The notes below the pieces were generated by a model. The model saw only the letters and a list, made by a program, of their open reading frames with translations. It was not told the DNA's origin and made no database searches. From positions 3,544,660-3,608,659 of the forward strand of contig PTFA01000091.1 in assembly GCA_003342895.1 (NCBI GenBank): 64,000 nt of DNA. The letters run 5' to 3'. The position numbers and the translations under genes were made by a program. Within the stretch, counting starts at the first letter, position 1, and each line of letters starts with the position of its first letter. Origin of the DNA: Casuarius casuarius (lineage: Eukaryota > Chordata > Aves > Casuariiformes > Casuariidae). Below are positions 35,501 through 49,670 of the stretch, one piece after another.

Positions 35501-38401
35501 AACCCTGCAGGACACAACTCAGGACTACAAATTGTGAAACAGACTTATAAGTCCAGAATTTAGTCTAAGATTTCTTAAGCAACTCTACTACACATTGGGC
35601 TGCTCATTAGTCCAGCTAAACAGCCCATTTTAGAAATCTATAGGGAAAAACAATTCCTGCCAAGCAGATCTTGTAAAGAACAAGTTTCCTACTGAGTGAC
35701 ACAACATTTCAGAGTATCTGGAAGCTGAGCTCAGCCTCAGCTGACTAAATATGGAGAAAAGGTACCTAGGATGGAAAAGTGAGACAAAGCCTGGGAATAA
35801 ACACAAAGGGGGCCCAAAGGAAAGCTACAAGTGTCAGCTGAAAGCCTCTCACAACACACAGATGTGGGTGTAGCCTTCCTACCCAAGATACTGAACGGAC
35901 ATCTGAAAAACCACCACTAACACTACTCCTGTTACATGTGAGAAAAGGTAAGACTCTAAATGCCTACGGACAGGACCCTCGTATTAAGTCTTTCAGATGT
36001 GTTCCTCAGCTCACACTTTACAAACACCAAACAGCAACAACTGTCACATAGCTGAATCTCAAAGCTGTATATTTTTCTGCAGGCAAAGATGTTTAAAACA
36101 ACTCTTATTCTGAACCATTGAGACTCCTAGTTCACAAGCAGGGAGAGGGGGAGATGAAAAGGTATTCCACTGTCGGAATTTGCCACCTTTGAAGTGATAC
36201 AAAATTGGATCTTTGTATCTTTTCCACAAGAGAGAACAAGTTGAACAATAATGCCAAGAAAGGAAAAGACAGATTTTAATAAGCACAACAATGAAATGAA
36301 TAGCGATCGTAGTATTGAGCATCTCTAACCATTACAATTGCAATCATTAAAGGGCTGATGGTGGACCTGAAAATTAAGAAGCAATCAAACTTGATTTCGA
36401 AGCATGTAAAACAAAACTTCCTAGGGAGTCGAGGAGGTGCAGCAAAAAATGACTGAGATATTTATACTTGCAACCAACCAGATAACACTCAACCTGTGGA
36501 GGGACATGGCTCAGAGGAAGACCATATCCTAAACCCTTATGCCTGCCCCAATCAACACTCACCTCCTTAGTCTCTAGAAGGTAGCACAGCTCCTCTGAGC
36601 ATCTGGAAAGGAGATTCATAGCACAACAGAGCAGGCTCCTCTCTTCATGCAGAGATGGGACTCTGCCTGAAAATCCATTTCTTTTTCTCCCTCTATTTCC
36701 CCACTAGTATTTTGATGACTCACAATTGCACTGATTTCCTGTATCCCAGTGGCTGTGAGGGGCTGGACGCCAGCATCCCTCAAAGCACCCTCCCCTCCCC
36801 AGTTGCAGTGTTCAGCTCCACACTGCCAAGGAGCAGCAGTAAGTTTACTGCTCTGCTGATGTAGCAGGCAGTATCCTTGCCATTACCGTAATCTCCTGCC
36901 ATTCCCGTATTGCTCAGAAAGAGAGCGCACTAATCAGATGTCAAGTGGTGTCTTTAAAAATTTTTTCCATACAAACTGGTAGTTGCTGCAGAGATCAGAA
37001 AGTGGAAGCTAGCTAGCAAGCTAGTGTTTACAGGCTAATAAGTAGCCTGAAAACAAATGCACGGTCATCTGAAAATTACATGCAGGAGGTGGGGGGATAT
37101 TCCCTTGATATTGTAGCTCTGCTTGGATACAAAAAGAATTGTCTGCCAGGCAAACTGAGCCTGAAGAAACTGAAAAGGAGTCATAGCCACACTGACCACT
37201 TCATCTGCATGCTGGAATGAAGCATCAGTGTAGGCAGCACAGCTGACCTTGAGATGGGGGCTTTCCTTGCTTGGGCAGGGAAAGCATAAATCTGTGAATG
37301 CTGTGGATTCCTCCTGTTGTCTCTTGCTTTCCTTAGAGGTGAGTGCGAGCCATTGAAGTAACTTCTAAGAGGAAAATTATACCTGGATTTAAGTGGATGT
37401 TTCGGGAAGTAAAGTATGAAATATTTAAGCAGAATGTGCTGTTAAGAGTGTGTTCCCTTTCCCCTTCCAACGTGGTTCTCTTTCAACTTGTTTTTGAAGG
37501 CTATTCAGAGGTCTTGAGCTAAGACTGAGACACTGAGCCCCCTGCACAGACTGGAGTGTTGTCCTGTACCATGGGCCTTATTTCCCTGAGTATCAAAGGA
37601 TGTTGAGAGAGGCTGAAGACTAAGTGAATAAAGGAAAGCTTGAGTTACTAAAGGCCCTTGAAGGCCATGATTCATCAGACCTATTTTAGATGTCTACCTT
37701 AAAATGAGGCAACTCATGCCCTATTTCACTCCATCAAATGGAAGATGAGTCTGGATGACTCAGATGGAGGGAAGAGAGATGAACCCCATCCAGGGTTTTG
37801 TTTCTATTGATGTATATGAGCCTCTTCCACTGATGGCAAGTTCCAGGCTCTTAATTGCACAATGGAAATAAAGTTGGATTCATAGCTTCTGTTATTAACA
37901 CTGTATTCAAAGTATCAGCTCGCCTATGAGTAATATCTTTGTTAGAGGACATCTTTCTGGAAAGGAGGGAAGCAGAAAGAAGTGCCAGACAGTAGGTTTT
38001 TTCCTAAAATCCTCAGAGAAAAATTAATGCATTTGCAGTAAAGAACTCATACATACAACGAACACTAACTGTTAAAGGTCAGAAGAGTCACTAAACAAAG
38101 CATGGTCAATGTATGTTATCAGGTGAAGATGGGCAGGGTAGAATTAGTGTCACACCTGAGATTCATGAAGCAATCTTTCAACTTGGCTGTGGCAAGACCT
38201 ATAGTAGAGCTGCATGTGTCCAGTTTATAAGTCCTGCACTAATCAAGAAGTGTCCAGAAAAAATAGTAAGAATGATAAAAGTCTAGAAAACATGTCTGCT
38301 ATTCACTGCAGGCATGCAGGGGAATTTTTCTCTTTTCAGCAAAAGAAAAATCTAGGCTAACAGGGAAAACTCTGCATCCCTGAAGACAGCTAACAGCCTA
38401 T

Positions 38402-38545
38402 AGAAGTGGTGGAATATCCATCACTGAAAGTTTTTAAGAACAGGTTAGAAAAAGATCTGTCAGCAGTGTTTTACTTAGCCTTCATCCTCTCTTGAGTAAG
38501 GATTAAATGTCCAGTAGGGTCCCATCTAACATCATTTTCTACAGT
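38402..38545 (+). mobile_element. CR1 LINE fragment, 3' end (old, truncated)
   Basis: The stretch matches the familiar CR1 3' region: a 'tggtggaat.tccatcactg' start, then 'gtttttaagaacaggttag', then a 'ctgtcag' block, and a closing 'agggtcccatctaacat' part that ends near 'ttctac'. The arrangement follows non-avian reptile CR1 more closely than the chicken type. The copy has many substitutions and lacks its ORF and perfect tail repeats, so it is an old 5'-truncated insertion with no coding capacity. Confidence 0.8.
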
Positions 38546-38624
38546 TAAGATTTGCAGAGAGAGGCAAGTCTCTATGTTCAGGCATCGGCGAAGAAGGGGA
38601 ATCCTGGGGGGTTCTTGTTTCTAT

Positions 38625-38820
38625 CTTCTTGGTGATCTTGGGTAAGTTCATTTTTAAGCCTCACTTCCCTATCTGTGAAAAGGGAAACAATGCTTTCCTC
38701 TTCCTTCTGTCTTATTCACTTAGACTGCAGTCCTTCTGGAGTAGCGGATATCTCCGTGTCTAGATAGCACTTAACACAAACAAGTTCCTAGGCTCTCTTG
38801 TGTTGTAAATTATAATCAGT
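38625..38820 (+). mobile_element. MIR/CORE-SINE-like remnant with extended 3' tail
   Basis: It contains 'ggtgatcttgggtaagttc', then 'cctcacttccctatctgtgaaaagg', the characteristic 'cctcagtttcc..atctgtaaaatggg' core of MIR-type elements. The tail follows: 'ttagactgcagtccttctgg', then 'tagatagcacttaacacaa'. This tail corresponds to the 'gactgtaagctctttggggcaggg ... agcacctagcacaatgg' sequence widespread in sauropsid genomes. It lies just downstream of the CR1 fragment in the same orientation. Confidence 0.65.
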
Positions 38821-39714
38821 AATGTGAGAGGGTTCCCAGGGGAAGCCTCCAGGCAAATAATGTGCAGCTGCTCAGTCATTTCTAAGCCTATGACCCATTC
38901 TTATTTGCTAGCTTCATTAAAACCGAGTCTCAAATGCTGGCTTTTGGCCAGAGTTGTCTTTTCATTACAGGAGTGTCATACAAAGGCCTGGCTACACGTT
39001 GCATGTGTGTCCAATGCCATTTAATAAAGAGCTATCGTTAAGCTGCTTAGCATAGTGAGAGACCTTGCAGGCAACCTGAGCCTGGGAATAGAAGTGGAAT
39101 AACTTCTAGGAGGTGCTATAGGCCTTGACATGATTAGTTATTTGCCTCTTCAGAAAGCAGTGAAAAGTATTGCACTGAGAAATCATCCTTCAGGGTTAGT
39201 AAAAGTTTTGCTTATACCTAGGTAAAAGAGAAAACCCACCTAAGGGCAAGTCATGTTAAATGTTGTTTATTAAACTTCTATATTAATCAGGAAATAAACA
39301 CATTCTTCTATCTTTTAAGATTTGGAGCTGTGCTTACAGCACAGCTGAGTTGAAGATAAATTGCAAATTCTGGGTATTTAAAAAGGGGGAAAAAAATCAA
39401 CCCAGCATAATTGTTGTTGGGCTGTAGTTGCTTGTGCATTAGTGACAATCAATTTGCATTGAGAATACGGACCGTGGAGTATGCTGCTGTATGTGATCTG
39501 AGAGTTGGAAGAGTAGTATGTACTCAGCACTGATGATTCAATTTTCCTTACCAGCCTCATTTGCAAGTGCAACTGTGTTTAAATCTAGAAGTGATAGGCT
39601 GATGGAAAGATCTGTATGTACTACATGAAAAACAGGTGAAAGATATTTGAATCATCTGAAGCACTCAAAATAACAAGCACACAAACAGTGGATTAAAAAG
39701 TCTGGAACAAAAAG

Positions 39715-39925
39715 ATAAGGGCTGAAATTTTCAAACAAACTAGATTTGCCTGTTTATTTCATGCTCACTTGAAGAGGTATGAGACCCCCAAGTATTAGAC
39801 ATGGCTAAAATGTTCCATCTTGGGATTCATAGGGACTTTCCCACCGTGTTTCTAAATCACTTAAGCATAGGCCAGTTGTTGGGTAAACAAGATCCATGCT
39901 TTTGAAAACTCATTTTCGGGAAAGT
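39715..39925. repeat. Possible ancient interspersed repeat
   Basis: 'ggctgaaattttcaaa', 'gggattcatagggactttccc', 'tctaaatcacttaagca' and 'gcttttgaaaact' appear in an order seen in old sauropsid repeats related to the 18-kb element. It is diverged and the ends are a guess. Confidence 0.3.
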
Positions 39926-41434
39926 AAGTTTAGGCCTGAATAATAGCTTACACAACAATGAAAAAAGTTTCCTTCCCCCTGCAGTTTAACAGACAATCCT
40001 TAGTTCATGTCCTCTGCCCTAAAACAATTAGTTACTCTAGCTAAGTATGCCTTCACCTGCCGGCTGCGGCATGCTTGCCAAGTGTTAGGGAAGAAGGGAG
40101 CTATAAAACCACCCTGTCACTATGTTGATAACACAGGCTTCATTTAACACTAGAAGTCAGATGTGTAAAGATGGAGAGTCAGCTAGCATAAACAAAACAC
40201 CTTCATTAGAGCTAATGGTACTTTGTTGTTTCACAACAGGTGATTTGTGCCACCAGATTTTGTGTACAGCTGCAGGTCTCAAGACTGCCTGATTAGATAG
40301 ACACTGTTGAATGCTTATTTCTGTGCAGCTCAGGAAGAATTTCCTGGTTTGACATATTACTTGGATGATCTGGTGGGGTCTAAACACCCACAAAGAACAA
40401 TGCAGTTTTGTAGTCTCGGGAAGATTGATTTTTACCTACTGCTGAAACCAATCTATCCAGAAATGAGTGCCTACTTCAGTTTTCATCCCCCCTGCTTCTT
40501 TCTTGTTTACCTCCTGTGTCTAGCCAGGCCCCTTCCCATGATATTACTGCTACTTTCTTTTAGTGGGAGTTTATGCCACATTTCTCTGCTTTAGCTTAAC
40601 ATTAGTATGTAAAATGGTTTTGAGGAATTGAAGGTATTACATAAAAGGTAGGTGTGTCTAAATCATAGGGGCAGAAAGCAACCTAACTTGTACGGTGTGT
40701 TTTAAATACTTCAGTCGGGTATTTGTATGCTGCCTGTCTACATTTCAGAAGCAATGAGATCCAGTGCTCTGAAACTCCTGCCTTCTTGTCACTGACTGGA
40801 TTTTCTGCCTGATGCATCTTCCTCCATCTCTAACTTTTGTCTGGCAAGGCAGGACTCTCCCTGCGGCCAGGACTCTGGCTATGCTTCCAGTGTGGCACAG
40901 GCAACGTCTTGTACAACAGAGTCCTGACTGCAGTCCTCCTAACATCACTGTGACAGAAATAATCCCAGTGTGCTGCTTTATCATTCACAGATCTCTGCTA
41001 GATTTAGGTCTGGTCTTGTGCCTCAGTATTCACTGCAGGCCTGCAAAATTTCTTTTCCATCCAAAGCACAAAACAGAATTCCTTGACCTTAGAGAGACAC
41101 AGCTCTGAAAAATCCTGGTGAAGGAAGTTTGCATTTATTCAGAAACGTTCTCTTATTCCAGTGGGTCTGGGCTTGACTGGATATGAGCTTATTTACCCCT
41201 TGTGTCACTGTGACTGTTGGCTGTTTGTCCTCGAACAGGGCATCTTGTTGCAGCCGTGCTAGATTTCTCTTGCCATGTGACTGATCACGTAATTCTGTCA
41301 TCTCTGGTAAGCCTCCCTACGGTACCTGAACAGCAGCTTTTGTCCAAGTAACCTTTTAAGCAGCTCAGAGCATAATAATAAGTTATATTTGACATATTGA
41401 GCCTCTCGTCTACAAGGAGCTTGTGTTTCACCTG

Positions 41435-41448
41435 CTGCCACCTCCAGG
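41435..41448 (-). promoter_or_regulatory. CTCF-like motif, minus-strand orientation
   Basis: The reverse complement reads 'cctggaggtggcag', matching 12 of 14 positions of CCASYAGRKGGCRS. Confidence 0.3.
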
Positions 41449-44400
41449 CAGCAATTTTTTGCTAGCAACATTAGAGAAAATTGTTTAAGGAAAGAATGGG
41501 AAAGGATGTATGATGCTAGTGATTTATCAGTCTTTCCATAGACCTATATTTTCTAATTATTTACCCACAATATATCTTGTCTGAGATCCCCTTGAAACAG
41601 AAGGAGCCCAAATCGATGACCACAGAAGTCAGCAGCTTTAAAAGAAATGTGGAAATAGTAAGTACTCTTGGCAGTGTGGTACAGGGAGCGGCTTTCTGAT
41701 GGCAGCACAACCACTGGAATGGGAAGAGACGTGATCCAAAGGCCCCGGCAGTCAATAGCGGGAGTTCCAGAAACTTGTCTGCTGAGGTTACTGGGCTCTT
41801 TCTCTTACAGATAGAAGCTGCCATGCCAGAATAAATCAATGCTCCATTCAACTGAATTTTGCAAGCTCTAGGGAGGCACCTGAATGTGGTTATACAGCAT
41901 CACTACAGAAGTAGTATAGTTCTTCTTGCTTCATGTACGTGATACTAGCAGACACAAGTGCACAAAGCAAATCAGAATCCTGTTCTGTTGCCGCAAGCAC
42001 AAGACACTCCGTTCCTCTCTGCTAATAACCTATCCATACAAGTGGAAGTGTCTTCGATTCCTTTCAAGTTTATAATTATATTAAATATGTAGCCAGATTA
42101 TTCCTTTGAAATAATCAGTGAGGAAATACATATTTACTTGTAATTGCACTCTTAGTTTCTTGGAAAGCCTGCTGCATGCAGTTATACTTGGGTCTAGAGG
42201 GCAATAAATAGCACAGTACATCATTCCTACTCTGTGAAATGGATTTAGAGTGTAATAAACAACCTATTTCTTTTTATTCTGCTTTCACCCAAATACTTTG
42301 TCATTTCACATTTAAGTTGCTTAGTAATTTCTGTGACAGTAGAAGATGCCAGAAATACATCTGTGCTCTTTTAAACCTTGATTCATCAGCAAGGGAAAAA
42401 TAGTTGAGCACATTTGCTATAGGCAGCTATATAAACAGTGTGCCTGTACAGCAGGCTCAAACAGGGTGTACCAAATTAGGAGCAATTTCTTAGACTCCTG
42501 CTCCATCACCTTCATGTAAGACTATTCCGTGCCTGAACACTGGAGCTTCTGAGACTAATTCTAATAATTTGCCTTATTTTTAACTCACTTTCTAATCCAT
42601 ATGATGTTAAAAACAGACATAGAAAATCTTACAAATCATGTATTGGGTTCATACTTAGCTACATGAATGCCCATCATGTATCATCTAGGAATGCTCACTA
42701 AAAGCTCATATTTGCTAAATTAGCTCAGCACCATTTTACCATTACTTTCCTACTCTAAAAATGAGCATTGAGTAGTAAAGAAAAAGCAATTCAAGACTAG
42801 AAATATTTTGATTTCTGTTTTTTTGAGGTCTTTTTTTCTCCATGATTGAACCATAAGTATTTTAACAAACAGTAAGAATAGCTGGGTTTGATCAAAAGTT
42901 CAGGCACGTTTGGAGTTGAGGCTTTTGCTCTGTCTAATGTTAAGATGGAGAATTTGTGCTGGAAGATTTACATCTGTGTACTTAGGAATATAAATAACTC
43001 CCAGTTGACATCTCATAATTTAATACAGGTTTGAGTTGAACTTTTAGAAAAGAGGGGAAGTAGTTTATTTCCTTCTTCTGGACACTAAGGTGCTCCTTCA
43101 TCATATAATTATTTTGAGAGCTGCTTCTTTGGAAGTGTCCAAGATATAGAGATGTTCTTAGTGCTTTGCCATTTAAGAGGGTTCAGGATGTTTCTGATCT
43201 TCCTGTGAGAAGGGGCAGTAATCTAAAAGCTGTTGTACTTCTGTCCTCATCACAGCTCTCTGTGATTGTCCTCCAAGTTACTCCCATGCCTCACTCTTCA
43301 CCTATCTCATCTCCATGTGTACAGNTTAGGGCCTGCTTTGCATGCAAGTCTTCCAGGGATACAGACTCTGAGCATAAATAAAATGTACAGTACTGTTGAA
43401 GTAAAGTCCTTAACATGTAAAAACGTTTTGCTTTGCAAATGTAATTACCATTCTTGCCTGTTGGTGTTTAAGTAGTTTTAAGTTTTTAAATGTCAGGCAG
43501 TTGGAAGGGTTTGTTTGGGTATTTGGGCTTTGTGCTGTTTCTTTGTTTTTCATGAGATGCTAATTTGTAGCAATTGTGTTATGCAGTCTTAAGAGTCTGG
43601 CTCGGAGGAAGGGAATTATTGGTGTGTGTATTTTAATAACAACAATTAGTGAGACGGAAAAATCGGAGAGAGGAAAAGGAACATATTAGTAAAAAGCTCA
43701 TATACTTAGGAAGAAAACTACAGCTTGCTGCTTTAAGGAAATAGAAATCTGTCTAGCATTTTTCAAACACCTACGTCTACTGGCATGCCATTGAGATATA
43801 AACGATATACATTTCTACAGATATAATTGGATTCAACTAATGGAATTAAAAGAAGAAATGGGCAATAGTTTTTGTTGTAGTACTAGGAGCATGGAAGCTG
43901 TTAACTCCTTTTGGGATTTGAGATCCTTAAGAGAAAGACCTATCAGGAGAGAGGAAAATAAGATAATTCAGATATTTGTTGCTGGTGTTATGGAAATACC
44001 TCCGTATCTTAATTAGGGATACAGCATGCTCCATTCTGTTCAGACAGCAGTAGCTTTACAGGTTTACTTGTTTCTTTGCTGAGGAGGTTTCAGAAACTCA
44101 GCTAAAATCCTTTGAGGGGGTCACTTGTCGTTATTGCCAGCTGCTCCCAGGAGCCTCATTCTTCCTGTGAAAGTCCAAGCTGGGCTCTGCACTCTCCTGG
44201 CTATATTGAGCTGCACAAAGACCAAGAACCCGGTGAAAACTGTCTAGTGGTTTGAGATGGAAGCTGGGAGACAGACTGTTGTTGCAGTTCATGCGATCAC
44301 TTCTGACTGCAGTTAGGAAAAAAAAATGCAGGAAAAGGCCTTTAAAAAGGCAGAGAGAAAAGCAGCTGAGTGGCTTCATCTTGATCTGCCACAGAAATGG

Positions 44401-46218
44401 AGGAAAAAGGAATCACACTTCTTATTTGCCAGTAGTTTTGTTTGTTGGTGTGCGGAGGCTCCTTTCTCTTGGTCCACATCCCAGCGACTAAGGAGTAAAG
44501 GTTCACTCAGATTTTCTCTAGCATCAAAATCCAGATGCGATTAGCAGAGACCAACCTGTCTGAAGAGATTTGTCACGGGTATGTTTTTTGAGAACAGACC
44601 GGAGATGCCTGCTACATTCTCCTCTTGGATAGGTATCTGGTTATCATTACAGGCACTTATTTGATTAGCACATGCTTCCCATGTGTTAATTCAGAAAATA
44701 AAAAGTGACCTGTGGTCACCTTAGGCTACATCAACGTTGAGTGAGTACTCTAGCTACTTTGCACGTTTATTGGACTTTGAACCTTCCACTCATTATATCA
44801 GACTCTTCCTCTGGAACATCCTGTGCTGGCTGCTGTGTGACAGGCTCCTAATTCACATCCACGCCTTAGAAAATTCCCATTCCCTAGAGCTTGCGAAATT
44901 CAAGCATGTGAACGCGTGAACTTCTCAGGCTGTTCTCTTACCTTGAAACCAGGCCCCAGTGAGAATGCACAGATTTTCCCAGGCTGGCTGATGTCAGAAT
45001 GCCAGTGCATGCTGCTTTTTGGCAGACACGGGGGGCATAATGTTCTTTATATACTGAAGAATGGACCCAAACTAAAACGTTTCTCTCCTCCAACATTTTC
45101 CATGCACAAACAATACACAGAATTCCTGTGACTAAACGTCAGAGAAGCCAGCCACAAGTGCTGGATTTTGCTATGCAACTTTGTTGTATACTTAATGTGG
45201 CATAGGGAGTTTGGAAGAAGTAGACACATTTATTTTTAGGTGCCTAAGTAACTCCCTGTCTAGGCGATGAAGAGAGTTTGAAGTACCTGGAGTAGGAGAC
45301 TACTAATTTAGTTTCTTGTCTCATGGACTGGAAAATCCCATGCAAAGAGCAATGGTCTGGAAGAGATTTTAGTTTGGAAAGTATGTGTATGTTTTTGTGA
45401 GTGGTATAGGGAGTGTTGCGCCTTCTGCTTTGTATTTGACTGTTGGTTTAGCAACCCTAGACCCTGAGGAGAAAGAGGAAAGCCCTTTTGCCCAATGCCT
45501 GGGCTACCCAGGCGAAAAAGAAAAAGAATAGAGTTCCTGTTATCTTGGGGCACAGAATTTACACTCAGTACTTCAAAATCCTGGGGCTCAAACTGTGACT
45601 TATTTTAGTAGAGAGGTTAAGATGAGAAAGGAAGAGCATTTCAATGAGAGAAGCTGTATATTAATTCACTTAAGCAAGTAAAGACCTAGTAATATCTCGC
45701 AGTATGCTTTTCTGCAGATGCATTTCCTTACAAAACCAATACTCAAACTGGATAATTAAACAAGGACCATGCTGATTTCCCAGTGTTTACAATAACCAAG
45801 TGGTATTACCTTGGAATACATTAAAAATCATGTTAAATAATCCATCTCTGAGGCTGGAAAAGTATTCCTTTTGCTCCTATCATCTGAAGTTAGTTGCTTC
45901 CTGTAGGGGGTTCTTTTTCAACCACAGGAAAAGTACACTTTCTTAAAAATTAGTTGTGAAAGCTACATTTTCTTTTAAATGGTAAGAGTTATGTAACTGA
46001 ATTTTCCTCTTCTTTCGGCTAGATGTGAGAGACTATTAGTGAACTGAACTATAAATGTTTTGGAGATAGAGAAACTAGAAATTAATTGAAATTGCTCTTT
46101 GCAATGTTTTCTTCCCACTCTCTACAGCACACTAGATCACAAAACTCTCAAGTCATCGGGATTGGTGAGAAATGCAGTAGTCCTCTCAGAAATTGAGTAT
46201 CTGGAGAGACGCGTGATA

Positions 46219-46243
46219 TTAAAAAAAAAAAAAAAATTTTTTT
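46219..46243. repeat. A16-T7 tract
   Basis: Sixteen A then seven T form a rigid, self-complementary tract. Confidence 0.9.
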
Positions 46244-49131
46244 GAATGCTAGGCAAAAAGTACAGGATTTTTGCATAATACCAATTCCAAACCTGTACAA
46301 ACAGTATCTTAAGATGCTGCATAGGCAAACAGGAGAAATAGGAAGCCGTGATGAAAGGAATCAGTCAATGAACTGGAAAGATAGGCAGCGTCCATATTTT
46401 ACATCAAGGGAAATTCAGACAGAAAGGTTCTCGCTAGAGCAAGTTAACGCTTCAGTGAGTCAGTATCGGAGAAACCTTGCTGACTTCGTGGCCGTTTGTG
46501 CAGTGACCTCTCTCAGGAGGAAAGCTATCCACTACCCATGCTAACTTTCAGCATGTACTTTTATCTATAAAACACAGTTTGAAATGCTGAAGGCTTTGTG
46601 TTGGGACCTGGCAGTCACTACCAAATAGCAGAAGCGGCAGGAATTTTCTCTTTTAAAGTCTTTACATGGACCTGTATGCATATGTAATCCCCTTCCTGAC
46701 CTCTGTCCAGAAATATTCTTATTAGAGCCAAGTGGGGGAGGATAAGTCCGTTTTGTAATGACTGCTGAAGTTTCAAGTTTCATTTTCATCCCACATTAGA
46801 ACAGAAGCAAAATCTTTCTCCAAAACAGAATGACATCAGTCTGTCTACTTTCAGATTACAAAACCTGAGTGTTTTCCTGCAGATCTCTCCTTACTCTCCT
46901 CCTCCAGTGTGGGTCCACCTGAAATATTAAATGACTGAAAAGCTCTAGACAAAAGCTTCTGCTCGACAAAACCTGTTAAAACTAGCGCATCACTGCAAGA
47001 AAATTCACTTTCAAAATTTCATTGCGCTGAAAATGTTCTGATCAGCTGTAATATACATCTCTGGTTTCATTCTCCTGTTGTGCGTTACCACTGCACAGTG
47101 AATTGCATAGATTCGTAAGCTAATTCCAAGCAGATGGACCTGATTTTAGTTTCCCTTTTTTGCCAGCTTCTCCATTTCCACGCCAGTAAGAAATCCAGCC
47201 ACACTGGGAAACAGCCGCCTTTTACTTCTATACAAGGCAAACCAAAGCACTTCTGCTGTAGCACTTACTTTTTGGCCTCTGCAAGCTAAATGGATGATTT
47301 CAACCAACAGCCACAGCTTTCACTTTAGGTCAGTGTTCAAACAGTTCCCAAGCTTTTATGCAATCTCTCACTGAGCAAACAGTGTATTCATATTTTTATA
47401 CTGTAAAACTTTTCCTGTTTACCAGCACTCAATATGTCTGTAGTATTGTGCCCTTAAGGGCAGAGACCAATCTGTACTGGTCATCTGCAAGGTACCTGAT
47501 ACATGGAGTTGTGAGGATAAAGTACAGACAGCAGCACAGACCCAAACATTTATGCTGGAAAGAAAGCTTTCTATGGAAACTGCCGTTTTTGACACACAAA
47601 TAACAATAATGCTAACAAAATCAATAGCATATCATATCAAACTGAACTGGAGGGGAAAAACTGGTTATTTTAAACTACTGGGCTGCAGAATTAATTTATT
47701 TGCAATACAAAAGAAATTAGTATGGTTAAAACTGTAATGAAACTTTCTGGGATAATGATAGGAAATGTTTCGGCTGACATCAGGTGATTACAGTCTTCCA
47801 CAACTGATTTGCAAAAATTCTTGAAATTTGGACTTTTTCCCCCAGCTCCAAGTAAAAACAAACAAAAAAGGACATTTCAATGCTGGCAGGAATGACAGTC
47901 TCATTTCTGATGATTTCTAATCATCACGACATTAAGTGCTTTTCCTAACTGATAAAGAGACACAAACTGTACAGACATTACTGAAATGCATTACTGAAAT
48001 TTGTCATTTGAAAAGCTGATTCCTAGCAGTTCTCAAAAGGAACACAACAGAAAGTTGAAGATTACCATATTCTACTTGAAAGTTTATGATGTCTACCCTA
48101 AAATAGAGTACCTACAGCGTCTACATGCCATGCTGGGGTGACACCTACTACCTGATTTGGAGATGGGAGGAGGGAATCCCATGCACTGATTCTCACAACC
48201 TGATTCTGATCGACTGAAAGACAGTGGTCCATCTCTGGGATGTGAGCACACTTCTGGGACCTATGAGACATCCAACATGTAATGTTGCGCACACACTGAG
48301 GTGAGATCAAGTATCTCCTCCTGTTCTCTCCACCCAAAGGAAAAGGGGGGGGAGGGTCCCACTGTTTGCTGCAGTGATTTTCCACTGTAGAAGTTGTGTA
48401 TGGCACCAGGTTTGCCCACTACAGCTGGAGCTAATACATGGTTTCCTTAAGAGCAAATCCCAGAGAAACCACCAAATGGGAAACTGCTCAAAAGAAATTG
48501 CCTTATACTGATTCAGAGAGTCCTCCATGTACACCTCTTCTCTTTGTAGAGTTTGCAAAGGTAATGTTTTGACAAAGCTGAAACCCGTTCAGTGACACAG
48601 AGTCCCTGTAGCTGCTGCAAGCTCATGCAAGGCCTGAAAAAATGCATGAAAGGCAAGTGTATGAGGAAGAAGGCAGAAGAGTTTGAATGCAAGTCCACTG
48701 AGATTAATAGTAAACTTGCCATCAATCAGGCCTTAAATTCAAACTGGATATATCTTTTACTGAATTTCTGCCTGCACAATAAACCTGGTTGACATTTATA
48801 TGTCTTTAGTATGAGCTGATGCCAGGGGTTTTTATAATGCAGTCATCCTGTCCTGATAAAATTTGCCTATTACATCCCTTTCTGGATCTCTGAGAGTCTT
48901 CTCTTAAATTATAGCATGGTTTTCTGGTATACCCAGCCACAACTAACATACTACCAAAGCATCACATCCTTGATATTGCCCTTTTCTCGTTACTCCCTGA
49001 GCTTCCCGGAACACAGGCTAGTGCAGGCACATCTGCTGTGTCACTGTTTTAATTATTTTAATTTTCTAATCAACTTTGGGTGTGAACATTAAAATCAGCT
49101 CTTTTAGCCCAGCAAAATATGTCCTGTTCTT

Positions 49132-49144
49132 TGACCTGTGACCT
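49132..49144 (-). promoter_or_regulatory. Perfect DR1 nuclear-receptor motif
   Basis: Plus strand TGACCT-G-TGACCT; the minus strand reads AGGTCA-C-AGGTCA. This is the ideal direct repeat spaced by one base bound by RXR heterodimers, HNF4 and COUP-TF. It lies about 14.7 kb upstream of the ADRA1A start. Function is not shown. Confidence 0.4.
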
Positions 49145-49529
49145 TCCATTTGTGGTCTGAATAGCAAAGCAACAGGACAGGAGTTAATGTAATCTCAGAC
49201 TTACTGGCCATTCACTGCTCTCATATTTATACTTTGATACCCTTGATGATTCATTGTTCTTCTTTAGAGAAGAAACATAGCATCTGGAATAAATCAAGTC
49301 TTGGAAGTCATTGGTTTATATGCAGGATTCCAACCTGGGGGTTTAAAAGATTCAGGGAATTGATGCTGCAACGCAATGCCATCTGCAGGTAACTAATTCT
49401 AGCTCGTTTCAAAAGACCAAAAGTCACACCCATCATCCAGCTATCCAGTGTCTTACAGAAAAGTAGAATATGTCACCAAAACCCTGGACGCAGCTCTAAC
49501 GCTGTAGTATTTGAGAGCTGCGTGAATAT

Positions 49530-49670
49530 TAAGAGAAACAGCCCCTGTGAAGTAGGAAAGTGTTCTTATTTTAAGGTGGAGAAAGAACTGAGACACAGAG
49601 ATTAAGCAATGTCTTTTGGGAGCAGAGAATTGATCCCAGACATCCCGAATAACCACCTGCTCAGTCCTCA
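49530..49670 (-). mobile_element. MIR/CORE-SINE-like remnant
   Basis: The plus strand shows the reverse complement of the MIR core: 'cctgtgaagtagg', 'ttattttaaggtggagaaagaactgagacacagagattaagcaatg', then a degraded 'gggagcagagaattgatccca'. This matches 'ttacagatggggaaactgaggcacagagagattaag.gacttgcc'. Confidence 0.6.
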
